Below, one piece after another: positions 23,801 to 34,300 of a DNA stretch of 51,903 nucleotides. The position numbers and the translations under genes were made by a program. The DNA comes from Spirogloea muscicola (Eukaryota > Streptophyta > Zygnematophyceae > Spirogloeales > Spirogloeaceae): NCBI GenBank assembly GCA_009602725.1, contig WELB01000116.1:253021-304923 (forward strand). Direction: 5' to 3'. The first letter of the stretch is position 1; each line of letters starts with the position of its first letter. The notes below the pieces were generated by a model that had not been told where the DNA came from, did no database searches, and worked only from the letters and a program-made list of their open reading frames with translations.

Positions 23801-25296
23801 AGAAAGGGCCAGAGGGGGGGGCGCGGAGAAGTTTTGGAGAGACGGGAGGGATCAGTAAAAGAGGCAGGAGGTCCGACGACAGAGAGCAAGAGAGAGGGAG
23901 GAGACGGACTGGAGCGAGGAGTCTCATGTGAGTCAGAGGAGTGAGAGGAAGCAGCGAGGGCAAGCGCAGGCGCACCGCTCTAGCTCCTGCATGCCCTGCA
24001 GGAACGCGGGCTTGGTGCACTTGCGGTGCAGCTTCTGGCGCACGCCCGGGATGAAGCCCTCCACGTCGCGCTGCCCCAGCCAGCTGTACTCGAATCCGCC
24101 GAAGAACTGCACCGCCACGGAGCTGGCGGCACTGCCGCCGGGCCCCCCCTCGCCGTCGTCCTCGTCGGCCGCGCCCATGCCCAGCGCCTCGGCGCACTGG
24201 CCGTCCAAGACCAGGCACGGCCACCAGGGGAAGCCTGGCGTCACCAGCAGAGGGGCCTCTGGTCAGCGAGAGGGGTAGAGGCCGGGGCTCAGCGGAGGCA
24301 GCGACGGCCGGTCGGCAGTCCTCACCCTTGATCTTGCCCCAGGCAACGTCGCCGTGGTCCAGCCCTCCTGGATCGCCTTCGCCGCCCAGCATTGCCGCAA
24401 CGGCCAGGAGGTCCTCCGCGTCGGCACGGCGCTTGAGCCCCCGGCTGCCAATCGCCCGTGCCAGAGGCGCGGCTTGGGCATCTGTTGATTTTACCGTCGC
24501 TGCTGCCATTGTCTCAAGGAGAGGGCCGCCCTCCCTGCCGATGGCAAGGAAATCCGAGGTGCGCTCGCCGGGCCGCAGCTGGACCTTCACGCGCTCCTCC
24601 TCGAGCACCAGCACCTCCTCGCCGCCGTCCTTGTACTCCACCTGCGCGATCGTGACACCATTGTGGTCATCACCAGGACGTCCGCGGCCTGGCAATCTTT
24701 GTCTCACAATTGCCGAGTAACAGAGGCAGCAGGGTAGGTTGCGCAAGACGGAGGGCCCTCACCTTGTACTTGCCTAGCGCCGGCAAGTACTCTGCGACGA
24801 GGCCCCGGTACCAGGCATTGTCGACAGGCCAGAACACCTGCCGTCATGCGCGCCACTCTCAAGAGCGGCATCAGCAGGGTATCTGGTGGGTCGTCGGCAC
24901 TGCGGTAGTGGCCAAAGGGTGCAGCGAGCTCCTCTGCTGCGGAGGTCGATAGTGGTGCGACCAGATGGGTGCACCTTGCAGACGCGCCCCACGAGCGCCC
25001 GCGGCGCGACGCCGGCCAGCTGCAGCCTGGTCGCGCGCTCGCAGGAGACAGCGAGAGTGGGCGCAGACTTTGCGGCTTCAGCAACTTTTCTAAGTGAAGT
25101 CTGAGCGGCTGTTTGGCAGGCTGTCAGAGAAGAGGAGAGGAAAGCGGGTGAAGAAAGACTAGGATAGAGAGAGAGGAGGGAGGCGATGGCAGCAAGGGGA
25201 GCGCACTCCTTCCAGCTCGCCAATGGGCGCTTGGGCGGCGCCGCAGCGGCTGCCGTGGGAGGCCCTCTGCCACCCTTCTTGCCGCCTCTATTCGAT

Positions 25297-25332
<36 letters not shown>

Positions 25333-25565
25333 TTCACAGCGGCCAACGCCGTCGGCCGGGCGTGCCTGTGGCTGGCGGCCAGAGCAGGCCCCGCGGCAGC
25401 CGCGCNNNNNNNNNNNNNNNNNNNNNNNNNNNNNNNNNNNNNNNNNNNNNNNNNNNNNNNNNNNNNNNNNNNNNNNNNNNNNNNCGCCGCCGCCGCCGCA
25501 GGCCACCGCAGCCTGCGGCGGCGGCGGCGCTGCAGGCTCCCGCGCACCTGGGCGATGTCCAACAC
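17897..25565 (-). CDS. Trithorax/ATX-type histone H3 lysine-4 methyltransferase
   Basis: Nuclear chromatin-modifying enzyme with the domain order of plant ATX1/ATX2. A Tudor-like block (VFWPVDNAWYRGLVAEYLP, about 24825) comes first. The PWWP domain follows (VAWGKIKG near 24340; FPWWPCLVLDG near 24230). Next are FYRN (LGPLTVLSLG, SDSHIWPVGYKAVRKF; 23260-23000) and FYRC (22930-22440). The PHD finger (CSVCYQIE, QCDKCRTM, MDCYGIEKPPDGTLWLCVLC; 21950-21360) precedes the extended PHD (CCLCPVKGGAM, LSCAMWIPGV, FICKVPYGACIQ, YHPLCARYAGLQME; 21370-20390). The SET domain (19400-18250) reads IHGWGLFTKRKHKAGDM, MIEYAGEIVRP, INHACE/PNCYSRV and LEAGVELTYDYR. The post-SET motif CNCGCANCRG ends the protein. 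Many introns. The 5' end is uncertain: no ATG is seen upstream of the Tudor block, and a 79-N gap interrupts the N-terminal reading frame. H3K4 specificity is inferred from family. Confidence 0.92.
25406..25484. other. Assembly gap (79 N) in a GC triplet-repeat region
   Basis: Unknown bases flanked by GCCGCC-type triplets (a CCG run lies at about 25300-25332). The gap falls in the presumed first exon or promoter of the methyltransferase gene, which is why its start cannot be fixed. Confidence 0.98.
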
Positions 25566-25639
25566 CCGGATCCCCCTTCCCTCCTCCCTCTTACCTGGGC
25601 GCCACTCGGCCCTTCATCACCCACAGCACACTCGATTTC

Positions 25640-26280
25640 TCGTCGTCGTCCTCCCCAGGACGGCGGTGCGCGTGTGGCCGCCCACATTCTCCTGTGCCCG
25701 GCCGTGCGCAGGGAGCGCACTGGCTCTCACGACCTGCGCCGCGTACGGTGTCGTGGAACACGGCGTGCCAAGTTGCTCCCCCAACAAGTCCCAGGGAGCG
25801 ACGCATGGATGCCCATGCGCCTGCAATAAGAATGCGGCTGCTGACACTGAAAGAACGGCTGTAAAAGCATACAGAGGGTGTTCACGACTGTGTTAGCGGA
25901 CCCACAGGCTACGCAGACAGTGCGCTCTCAGTTACGCCGTGTCAGCAATAGGAAGTCAGATGAGCTGAGGGGAGGAAGAGCAACCCCGAGAGCAACTGAC
26001 AGGAGCGTTTCTCAGCCACGGCAGAGTTGGTCTGGTGGCCAGCTCCTTCATAAGTGTGGCGGGCGCAGCTCCTCACAGACGTCGTCCTCTCTCCAACAGC
26101 TTCCTGGGGAAAGGGCCCCATCTTCTACTTCTGCCGTGCAAGCAAGGCGGCTGAGAAGAACAAGGCGACCAAGTGCCACGACCACTCTGCTGGCCACGCG
26201 CTCTCACCATCAGCCATGGACATCCACGAAAGCTACGGCGGCTGTAGGTGGTCAGCATGTGCGGACTGCAGCTGACTTGC
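25640..26280 (+). mobile_element. Strongly decayed non-LTR retrotransposon copy
   Basis: Recognisable only by comparison with the other copies. AAHILLCPAVRRERTGSHDL (25681-25740) matches the zinc-cluster segment AAHMLRCARGGERTGTHDLL. LLTDVVLS near 26070 matches the IADVVTTD segment. CHDHSAGHALSPSAMDIHES near 26176-26235 matches YKDHPAGDTFYPLAMDIHGC of the copy at 41700. Stops and frameshifts interrupt it throughout. It lies directly upstream of the methyltransferase gene. Confidence 0.65.
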
Positions 26281-26534
26281 TGAGTCGGCCTGCACACCGG
26301 CAGGGTGCGGCGTTTTCCTCCGTCCCGTTTTTTGGCGTCTGTCCAACTGATGCAGCTGACCATGTCCCTCCAGCACTTCCAAGCTCAATGACTTTGCGTT
26401 GTTGTGCTCGTCGAGCTACCTCGGCTTGCTTATTGGATTTCCGCCCCCCCTCTAAGCCCGCTTAAGTTCGAGTCCCTGCTGAGATGTTCCTGAGCAGTCC
26501 CTCCTCCTCTGAGGCTTCAGTGGTCTGGAAAGAC

Positions 26535-26585
26535 ATAGCTCTTCCAATGTAAGGCAATGGCTGCAAGAGGCCAGCCCCTTTGACT
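26535..26585 (-). mobile_element. Decayed hairpin-type 3' tail, reverse orientation
   Basis: AGCTCTTCCAATGTAAGGCA and ATGGCTGCAAGAGGCCAGCC correspond to the reversed consensus (GGCTCTCCCAATGGGGGCAA, GGGCTGTGAGAAGCCAGCCC). The GGCTG/CAGCC arms of the hairpin survive at 26559-26576 although the flanks have diverged. This may be the tail of a separate copy, since its orientation is opposite to the remnant at 25640-26280. Confidence 0.65.
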
Positions 26586-27420
26586 TCGTTGAAGCGCTTC
26601 TTGCTGGACGAGCTGGCCAAGCCAGCCACTGCTTCGTAGGAGCTCCCCTGATACTTGTACACACCTGACCAGCCTGCTGTCGACACCGAAAGCACCTCCT
26701 TTCCTCTACTTGTACCACTTCGCGCCAACTCTAGTGCATCTCTCTACCTTGCCTGCCCGGACATAGCCAGATTTGCTTGTACCTACTCGTCCTTGCTTCC
26801 TATTGGAAGAGCTCTATACATGACTGCCTGCAACTTTAACTTCCCTTGCCGGTTTTGTCTGGCCCTCTGTTATCTCAACACGCTGTGCTTTTTTCTCAGC
26901 TGCCCATTTACCAAGCTACTGGCACCTGAGCGTGGTTCGAATCTGTATCCTGCGCAGAAGTACATGCTTGCTGCCTTGCGGCTACTCGCTGTACGGCGCG
27001 TGACTTGAGGGTACACTTCTTCTTCACTCGGCCAGGGTGGACCAAACCACTTAGCAAGGCTCTGTCCCACGTTGAAGCGCAAAAGGTCTTCCTTGTGCCA
27101 GATTCTGGAGCTGCAATTGTGCCACACCTTTCAATGACCAGCTACGCGTCCTCCCTCGACCGCTCTCACCTTTTCCCTTTGCCTCTCTCTGTCTATTTTC
27201 TTCCAGACTAGCACTCCCATCTCCTGCCAGGAAAGACGTCCCTTTCCACTCCACGCTCCTCTAAGTTGCTCATTCTGTGACGATTGAAAGAATGCTGAAG
27301 TCAACAAGTATTGGCTGCAAACATAGGGGGAAATCCTGTATCAAGGAGGCAGCTAGCCCGACGTTTAGGTCGAGCTCCATACGGAGCCCAGCATTTTGCA
27401 CACATTTTGCATCCTCAGCT
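26586..27420. other. Spacer, no gene recognised
   Basis: Several short open frames exist on both strands, but none resembles a known family or shares the codon character of the neighbouring exons. CCTATTGGAAGAGCTC near 26799-26814 echoes the retroelement tail. The 3' UTR of the protease gene should occupy the right end. Confidence 0.35.
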
Positions 27421-30400
27421 TCAGATCAAAAGTGTGGCAGCTGCTGCCAAGAGCGTCAGCAGGCACACGGCCCTCGTTGTCCCAAGGGTGCCGACAGAGC
27501 CAGCTGAACTGGGAGCAGGCGGGACGGCAGGGACCAGTGCGAGCGGCGCACTTGTGGGAAACGGAGGAGGAGGCAAGGGGCTGGCTGGGCTGGCGGGGGC
27601 CAGTGTGGCCAACGCCGGTGGTGGCAGCGGCGACGGTGGCGGGCTGCTGGAGGACAACAGGGGTGCTGGTGAAGAGAGTGGCACCGAGGCTGGCGAGCGT
27701 GGCGGGGGGGCGGTGATGAGGAAGGGTGGTGGAGGCGACTGCATCTGCTGCGCCGTGGGCGGCGAAGAGAGCAGTAGAGGTGAAAGCAGGGGCCTGGGGG
27801 ATGGCAGAGGGAGGGGAGGGTGATGCAGCACGAGGAGGGAGGGTGGTGGGCGGAGCTGCACTAAATGTGGCGGTGGCGGCGAAGAGTTTGATAGCAGTGG
27901 GGCCGGAGATTGTGGCGGCATTGGCGGCGGCAAAAGCTGCGGTGATGGCAGCGATGGCAGCGGCGGCAGTATAGGTGGGGGGGTGCTTGCCTGCGGAGCG
28001 ACGGGGATAGGCCTTGGGGGGGATGGGGGCGCAGAGAATGGCACGGCTGCTGGAGAGTGGCTGCGAGGGAGAGGCGGGAATTGCAGCATTGGCGCAGGCG
28101 GAGCTCGCAGCTGTGGCGGCGGCGGCTGTAAAGTGGGTGAAGGGGGGGCCAGAAGGCTGCGAGGCGGAGGTGGGAACTGCAGCAACGTGGCCAACGGCGC
28201 AGGCGGAGCTCCCAACTGTGGCGGCGGCGGCTCAGTGGGCGTGGAGGGGGCCAGAAAAGATGCCGGTGGCCGGTGGCGAGGAGGGGTGGTGGTGGCGGCA
28301 GGAGCGCGAGGAGGCGGCCTGCGTGGAGCTGGAGAAGAGGGAGGCTGCTGCGGAGCTCCTTCCGCCTCCTTGGTAGGTGGGGGTGGCAGAAGGCCCGACA
28401 AAGACCGCGAAGGTGGAGGCGGCAGCAGTGGTGGTGGCAAGAGCTGCGGCGTCTGCAACGGAGCCAACAGCTGCAGTGGAGGTGGTGGCAGCAGTGTCAG
28501 CAGCAGCGGCGGTGGCGATGATGGCGGCTGTGGCAGCAACGGAGGAGGCGATGCTGCCTTGCCATGGCTGTGCTGGCCGTGTGGTCCCAGTCGCGGCGGT
28601 GATCCCCGTATCGCAGCGGCTGGTGGCGGCGAGGCTGGTGGCGGGGCTGGTTGAAGCGGCGAAGGCCTTACAATTGGCGGTGCCGGCGGCGACGGTGGGT
28701 GGAGGGAACCCCCCAGCTTGCCAACTGGGGAAGGTGACGGCAGTGGCGGCACTGGTGATAAAGGTTGAGGTGGTGGCCGATGCACTGGCCGCCGTCGAGG
28801 AGGGGCTGCGAGCAGCAGTGGCGGCGCCGATGCCGGCGTTGGCGGTGACGGCGGTGGATGTGCAACAGAAGGTGGGGCCCGAAGAGGAGAAGGCAAAGCG
28901 GCAGAGGGAGGAGGCAGGGGGGCTGACAGAGGTGGGGCTTGGGATGACGAGGAAGGTGGTGATGGGTTATGGAGAAGCGATGGAGGCTGCATGGCCGTCG
29001 GAACATGGCGAAGCGGGGTGGCGGGGGGGACGGAGTCTGGTGGCGGCGACGGCGGCGGTCGTAGCGGCGGCAAGGATGGCGGCGGCAAAGGCGGTGGTGG
29101 CAGATGCCCAGCCAGAGCGTCTGGGGACCTCTGATGGAGCGCAGGCCTCGGGGGCGCCGCGTCAAGAGGAGGGGGCACGGGCGCTGGTGCCTGGGGTGGC
29201 CACTGCAGCGACGACTGAGTGGGCGTTGGCGGCGAGCCCGCGGCTGGAGTCCGCGGCTGGCGCTCCCCGGGCGGAGGCCCCATGGTGGTGGAGAGAGGCG
29301 GGGGGGCAGGATGGAGCAGCAGTGGCGGCGGCGGCTCCAAAGGCGGCGCCATGTCGTGGTGGCCCCGACGTGCCGCAGGTACTGGCGGCGGCGCGTCAGA
29401 CGAGGGTGAGGGGACGAGGGGTGGCGCAGGAGGCAACGGCCCCAGAGGTCGATTTGCCACACCCAGCGGCCCTGCCATCGGCGGCAGCGGCTGCAGGACC
29501 AGAGGGGGAGGGGCCGCCGGCACGACCAGAGGAGGGGTTCCCGGCCTAGGAGGCGGCAGCAGCAGCGGCGCTGCCAGCGGCTGTTGTGCCAGTCCCGGCG
29601 CGCCCACGGCCGTCGGCGGCTGTGTAGGTGACAGTGTGGGGCTGCTGCCGCCACCAAGCCCACCGCCGCCGCCGCCGGCAGTGTTGGGAGAGCAATCGCA
29701 GTGGCCGCAAGAGAGGCCAACACCTGCGGCGCCGCTGCTGGCACAGCAGCTGGCACAGGGGCCACACGTGCCGGCAGTCGCGGCGCAAAATTGGAAAACT
29801 GGGCATTCGGCGTGGGCCGCACATGGAACGCCGCCACCGCCGCTCTGCGGCAGGCTGCAAAGGTCACCGCTCCACCCCTCCCTGCACCGTGTCGCCAAGC
29901 ACTGGTTATTCAACGTCAGGCTCAGCAAAGTAGAGGAGGTAGACGGGAGAGGTGGGGAAGGAAGGAGGGTGGAGGGAGTGGGAGAAATTAATGTAGTGAC
30001 GAAGGAGGCGGGAGGAGCGAGGCAGGAGGGCAAAGTCCGAGGACGCACCGACAGGTACAGCGATGGGGGCCGACGCACTCGCCGTGGCCATTGCACACGG
30101 CGGGCGAGCAGAGGAAGGAGCAGTCGGCCCCCGTCCAGTTGCCAACACAAGTGCACATGCCGTCGGCCTCGCATGCTCCGTGATCATTGCAGTCAGCATC
30201 GGACTTGCACGCGCCTGCCAGGAACGGAAGAAGCAGGGCTGCTGCAACCTCCACCTCGCCTGTGCAAGCAGGCGTCCACTCTGCAGCCGGCACTGGCGTA
30301 GCTGGGCTGGCGGGAGGAGCAATAGGAGAACGGAGAGAAGCTGTCAAGTGAGGAAGGGGAGAGCTGTGGGTGTTCAAGTTGGTCCGACCACCCTGGCAGG

Positions 30401-32045
30401 CCAAAGTGGAGCAAACACTGACCAGGAGTTGGGGATCCAGCACAGCTTGCCGCCGCCAGCCCCGTTTGTCACGCCGGGCGGCAGCGCCACCTGCTGGCTG
30501 TCGGTCGCACCGGCGATGTTGATGCCCGACACGCGGCCCGTGGCGGTGGCCAGAACAGGTGACCCGCTGTTGCCCGCAAACGTGTCCAGGCTTGCGCAGA
30601 AAAATTCGGGCAGCTGGCATTCGGCTGGTGTGCTGCCACTTCCTAAGACCTGGTGTGCCAGCAAAAGGTGACGATTGGCAAGACACGTTGGCTTGACCAG
30701 CCGATTACAAAGACATTGTGAGTTGGAGAGGAAGGAAAAGGGAGGAGGGATGGAGGAAGAGGATAAGTGGGGACATAAAGTGGAAATATTGCTCAAGACA
30801 GAAGCGGCGCCTAGTGATCACAGCAGATACCGAGGGAAGCAGATATCGACAAGGCTGGCCTCACCGCTCCGAGACTGTACTTGCGGGGCAGGCCGAGTGG
30901 GTATCCAATGGCGACCACGGCAGCATTGGGTGCCACCTTGGGGCCGCCGTCAATGATCAGTGGGTCAATGCCGCTGACCGCTCGATCAAGCCTGCGAGCA
31001 GTTATAGTGGGTAGGCCGCAAAGGTAAGCGTGGCTATCTGCACGGGGCCACGGCAAGGTCCAAAACACAGGGTATATCTGGAGCAGCGCTGAGGCAGCGG
31101 CAGCAATGGCAGCCCACCGTATGATGGCGTAGTCAATGGGCATGCGCGGGGACTGCCCGTTGGTGTCAGACACGCGCTGCACGACCTCGGCGCAGGCATA
31201 CACGTTGACAGCGGCAATGGTACCGACCGACCCATCGGCCTGTCCCGCCACCCTACCACGTATTGGCCCTCAGCATAGAGAATCTTTGTGGGGGCCATTA
31301 CGCCGGCTGGGCCCGTCCCACGAGCGGGAGTGCCATCGAGAGGCCGCCACTGCGTGGCCGTACCTCGAGAAGGTCGGTGGACGTGATGGCGAAGCCAAAG
31401 ACGATGAGGAAGGGGTCGGCAGAGGGGTGCAATGTGCAGTTGTTGGCAGCGTGCAGGCAGTGGCCGGCCGTGGCGACGAGGTCTGGTGCGACCAGGAAGC
31501 CGCTGCAGTCTGCCAGCGAGACCTGCAGGCGGCAGCAGTGGCCACGACAGCGGAGGACGCGTTTAAGCCAGGCTGCAGCTCCGCTCGTGAGCAATGCCAA
31601 GTGGTCAAAGGGGACACCGCTGCCGCCACTGAGACCACCATTGAAACCGCCTCAGACAGAGCAGCTCGTGCACCTGATCAGCAAAGCGCTGGTCCTGACA
31701 GTACTGGAAACGCGAGACGAGGTCCGTCGTGCGGTCGTAGATGTAAGGTCCGCCGGGCGTGGCGGGCGCCAGGCGGCTCTGCGGCACCAGCGCCACCGTG
31801 GCGGCGCCCCACGATGCCCACTCCGGGTTCTCGAAGCCCTCCTCGGTGCGGCCGTCCGAGCCGTAGACCACGAGCCGCCGGCGAGAGCCGTCGCGGCCAT
31901 CACCTAACCGGCCGATCCCGGCGCCGTCCTGTGAGCCATTCCTGGCGGCGGCCGCTGGAGCCGGGCCGCTGCCGGCCACGACGAGGAGGATTGCGGCGGC
32001 GGCGGCGACGACGGCAGCCCGGAGCGTGGGCTCCGCCGCGGCCAT
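27421..32045 (-). CDS. Secreted S1-type serine protease with EGF-like modules, Pro-rich stalk and probable GPI anchor
   Basis: The ATG at 32045 opens a signal peptide (Ala/Val/Leu-rich, AAVVAAAAAILLVVAG). The chymotrypsin-fold triad lies on separate exons: VATAGHCLHAANNC (His, near 31460), MPIDYAIIRW (Asp, near 31120) and FAGNSGSPVLATATG (Ser, near 30560). The GNSGSPV form recalls the V8-like S1B group. Two EGF-like modules follow at about 30210-30053 (CNDHGACEADGMCTC, CNGHGECVGPHRCTC), continued across a splice by REGWSGDLCSLP. A Cys-rich segment comes next (CAAHAECPVFQFCAATAGTC), then roughly 600 residues very rich in Pro, Ala, Leu and Ser. The C-terminus ([18 protein letters not shown], stop 27421-27423) is hydrophobic after a small-residue stretch, as in GPI-anchored proteins. 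Likely acts at the cell surface or in the wall; substrate unknown. Exact exon ends are approximate. Confidence 0.87.
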
Positions 32046-32087
32046 GGCCGCCGCTCCGAGGCCTCCGCAGCGGCTAGCGAGCTTGGC

Positions 32088-32110
32088 TTTTTTTTTTTTT
32101 TTTTTTTTTN
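32088..32110. other. Poly-T run ending in a single N
   Basis: Twenty-two T followed by one N, then abruptly GC-rich GGCGGCGG sequence. It looks like an assembly join or sequencing stall rather than biology, just upstream of the protease start codon. Promoter analysis of that gene should allow for missing sequence here. Confidence 0.85.
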
Positions 32111-32126
32111 GGCGGCGGCGCGCGGG

Positions 32127-32157
<31 letters not shown>

Positions 32158-32384
32158 GACGGGGGGCCCGGTTGGCGCCACTTGTGCGGGTCCCGCGCGG
32201 GAAAACCGCATTCGCGCCGTTGGCCCTCCTGGCGGCGGATCGCGTTCCCACTGAACGGGCCTATGCAGACGTGGCGTAGCGGCCGGTGCCACGTACGCTC
32301 GCTCGGGTTCCAGCTGCCCGCCAGCATGGCGTGGCTCCGAGTTGTGAAGCCTGCGGACACGTGGTGGACCCCGTCGCAGGCAGT

Positions 32385-32560
32385 CCCCTTCCCTACCGTC
32401 CCTCCCGTTCATTGGCCTGGCCTCTTACAGCCCTTCGCCCCACATGGATGTGCTTAATAGTCACAGCCCTTCTTGTCCCCTTCGGACCTTGATCACTCTC
32501 GTCGGGCTTGCTACTCACAGGCCTCCGCCCCTCACATTTTTCACAGCCATCAACCGCCTT
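32385..32560 (+). mobile_element. Eroded hairpin-type 3' tails
   Basis: CCCGTTCATTGGCCTGGCCT followed by CTTACAGCCCTTCGCCCC, then CCCTTCGGACCTTGATCACT and GGGCTTGCTACTCACAGG. These follow the order of the tail consensus (GGACCTTGTCCATTC, GGGCTGGCTTCTCACAGCCC) but have many changes. No coding part is attached. They mark the left edge of the second retroelement graveyard. Confidence 0.55.
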
Positions 32561-32689
32561 ATACAATCTCCTGGGGTTATTGAGCACCCTTTCGTAGTAG
32601 CCGCATAAGTGATTGTGTGCTGAAGAAGCTCTTCAGAAGACGGACAATGGCTGTGAAGAGTGTATATTCTGTGTAGGAAGGGGGCGAAG

Positions 32690-33110
32690 AAGTGGCTCAT
32701 CCAATGGGGGCAAGGGCTGTGAGAAGCGACGAGCTAAGCAGCGACTGCGGGGCCTGAAGAGGCAATGGCAGAACGGGGGAGGATGGAGCACTCAGAAGCT
32801 ACGAGGGAGGAGCCTCACATCCGACAGACTAGCAGCCGGAAAACTATCCCCCTGACGAAAGCCGGAGGCCGCAGCGAGAGCACGGCCAGCACGCAGATGC
32901 AAGGCGTGGGCCATGGACCGTTAGAGGGAGACCAGGCGAGGGCTGCAAACGAGAAGAAGGACGCTTCAGGAGAGGGTGGCTGTGAGAGGCCAGCCCAGAA
33001 GAAAGAAGAAGTGGCTCTCCCAACGGGGGGTAAGGGCTGTGAAAAGCCAGCCAAAAAAGAAGAAAACGAAGAAGAAAGAGCCAGCCCAGGATGACATTGA
33101 CAAGGTCCAA
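32690..33110 (-). mobile_element. Non-LTR retrotransposon 3' fragment with several tails
   Basis: A decayed coding end is read at 32950-32815: the antisense of GCCGGAGGCCGCAGCGAGAG encodes the RAGRALAAASG-type block, then a damaged LLTRSF end. Its tail (32815-32690) has the long form with CCCCGCAGTCGCTGC, but a deletion has removed the left arm of the hairpin. Upstream (33110-32975) are two more tails with intact GGCTG/CAGCC arms at 32978-32995 and 33035-33052. Confidence 0.7.
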
Positions 33111-33888
33111 AGGGCCGAATGGCGCTGGACTCAGCTGCTCGGTTTCCCGCATCATATCCAACCTACCCAAACCCCCCCTCCTTTGGGAAGCGGGAACCAG
33201 ACACCGGCAGTTCAGTATTTGGGCGGCGGTTAGCGACCTCGACATTTTGAGAGAGCTGCTGCTTCTTCTTCTACGTGCTGACCAGCAGCTATCCAGCAGC
33301 TTGGTACGGCTACAGGCGGCCCACATGTCCAGATGCGCCTGCTCTTAACACCTGGCTGCTCTAACCTGCTAGCGTCCCCTTGCGCTCCAGCGGCAAGCTC
33401 TGCTCTTGCCGAGACGCTGGCGGCCAGCAGCTGCGCCTCACGCTTCCTTTTTGTCGCCCCGCCTCACCCTCCCCACTCACTCGCTGACCCTCCCTGAGCT
33501 GCCCATTGCAGCCTCCTGCAAGAGCTTGATTTCTTTATTGCACCTACTGCCACCCCTCTCTGCCCTTACCAGCTGATGCCTCGGGACAGCAGCTGGCTCA
33601 AGGGTTTCTCTGGACCAACACTTGCATGCTGGAACCCGCATGCCCTTCTCAAGGCCCGCACCGAGGGCAGGCACACAGCCGTGACGCAAACAATCCCGCG
33701 CAGACGGACTGTGCCGCCAACAGACTGCGATTGGCAAGTGGCCCTCTGGCCACCCCATGGAATGGGTCGTTGGAATTTACGGCTGAACCCGACGATGCTC
33801 AGCCCAAACCAACGGGTTGACGAGATGACCAGTACGTGCTAGCCCGAATCTCTCTTTCTTATTCAACAACTTAGTACAAAGAGAGAAT
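33111..33888. other. Spacer, no gene recognised
   Basis: Short open frames on both strands show no family resemblance. No copy of the window's repeats was recognised between about 33130 and 33860. It may be old retroelement 5' sequence or ordinary intergenic DNA. Confidence 0.35.
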
Positions 33889-34300
33889 TGCTCGCCCTTA
33901 GAGAAGAGGGGCTGGCAAAGCCAGCCCAAAGAGAATGGACAATATCCAAAGGCCAAAAGGACGAAAGTAAAACTACACAACTAGACACGAGCCGATGCAG
34001 ATGGAAGCTCAGTACACGCAAGTGAGCAACATCAAGTCTAAGTAGCCCGCTGCAGGACGAGGAGCACTTCGGCGAGACCCTGAGGCAGCAGCCATAGCGT
34101 GGCCGGCACGCGTGTGAACCGCGTGAGCCAGAGAGCGCTGGAGAGAGACGGAGAGCTGCATGCGAAAGACCTGAGCGAGCGAGCCGGCAGCATCGAAGCC
34201 CGGCACCTCCCCTGGCGGACCCGCCCGCCGATCTATGGCCTGCCGGGCAAGCCGCTGCAGGAGGTCCAGCCAGCGACTGCCGGAGGCCCCGTGTACGAAG
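33889..34300 (-). mobile_element. Non-LTR retrotransposon 3' fragment, tandem with the next copy
   Basis: Coding from about 34297 (GASGSRWLDLLQRLARQAID) through AAGSLAQVFRMQLSVSLQRS to LMLLTCVY, stop near 34009. This is in one frame without interruption (about 95 codons). The tail (34008-33890) has the perfect 8-bp hairpin GGGCTGGC-AAA-GCCAGCCC at 33909-33927 on the plus strand. Its 5' end joins the tail of the copy at 34301-36590 at GTACAC/GGGGCCTCC near 34295. Confidence 0.83.

Noticed and set aside
26462-26728. 88-codon minus-strand frames that looked slightly DNA-binding-domain-like
   Set aside because: The frame runs through a recognisable retroelement tail (26535-26585) and lacks conserved residues.
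26930-26960. GGTTCGAATC, a tRNA B-box-like sequence
   Set aside because: The flanking bases do not form a T-arm or acceptor stem and no A box lies at the right distance, so no tRNA or SINE is called.
27983-29549. Long Gly/Ala-rich open frames on the plus strand
   Set aside because: They are the antisense of the Pro-rich stalk of the protease gene. CCN codons leave the other strand open, and no start, intron or family signal supports them.
32088-32109. Poly-T run as a retroelement poly(A) tail
   Set aside because: It ends in an N and abuts unrelated GC-rich sequence with no element attached, so an assembly join is more likely.
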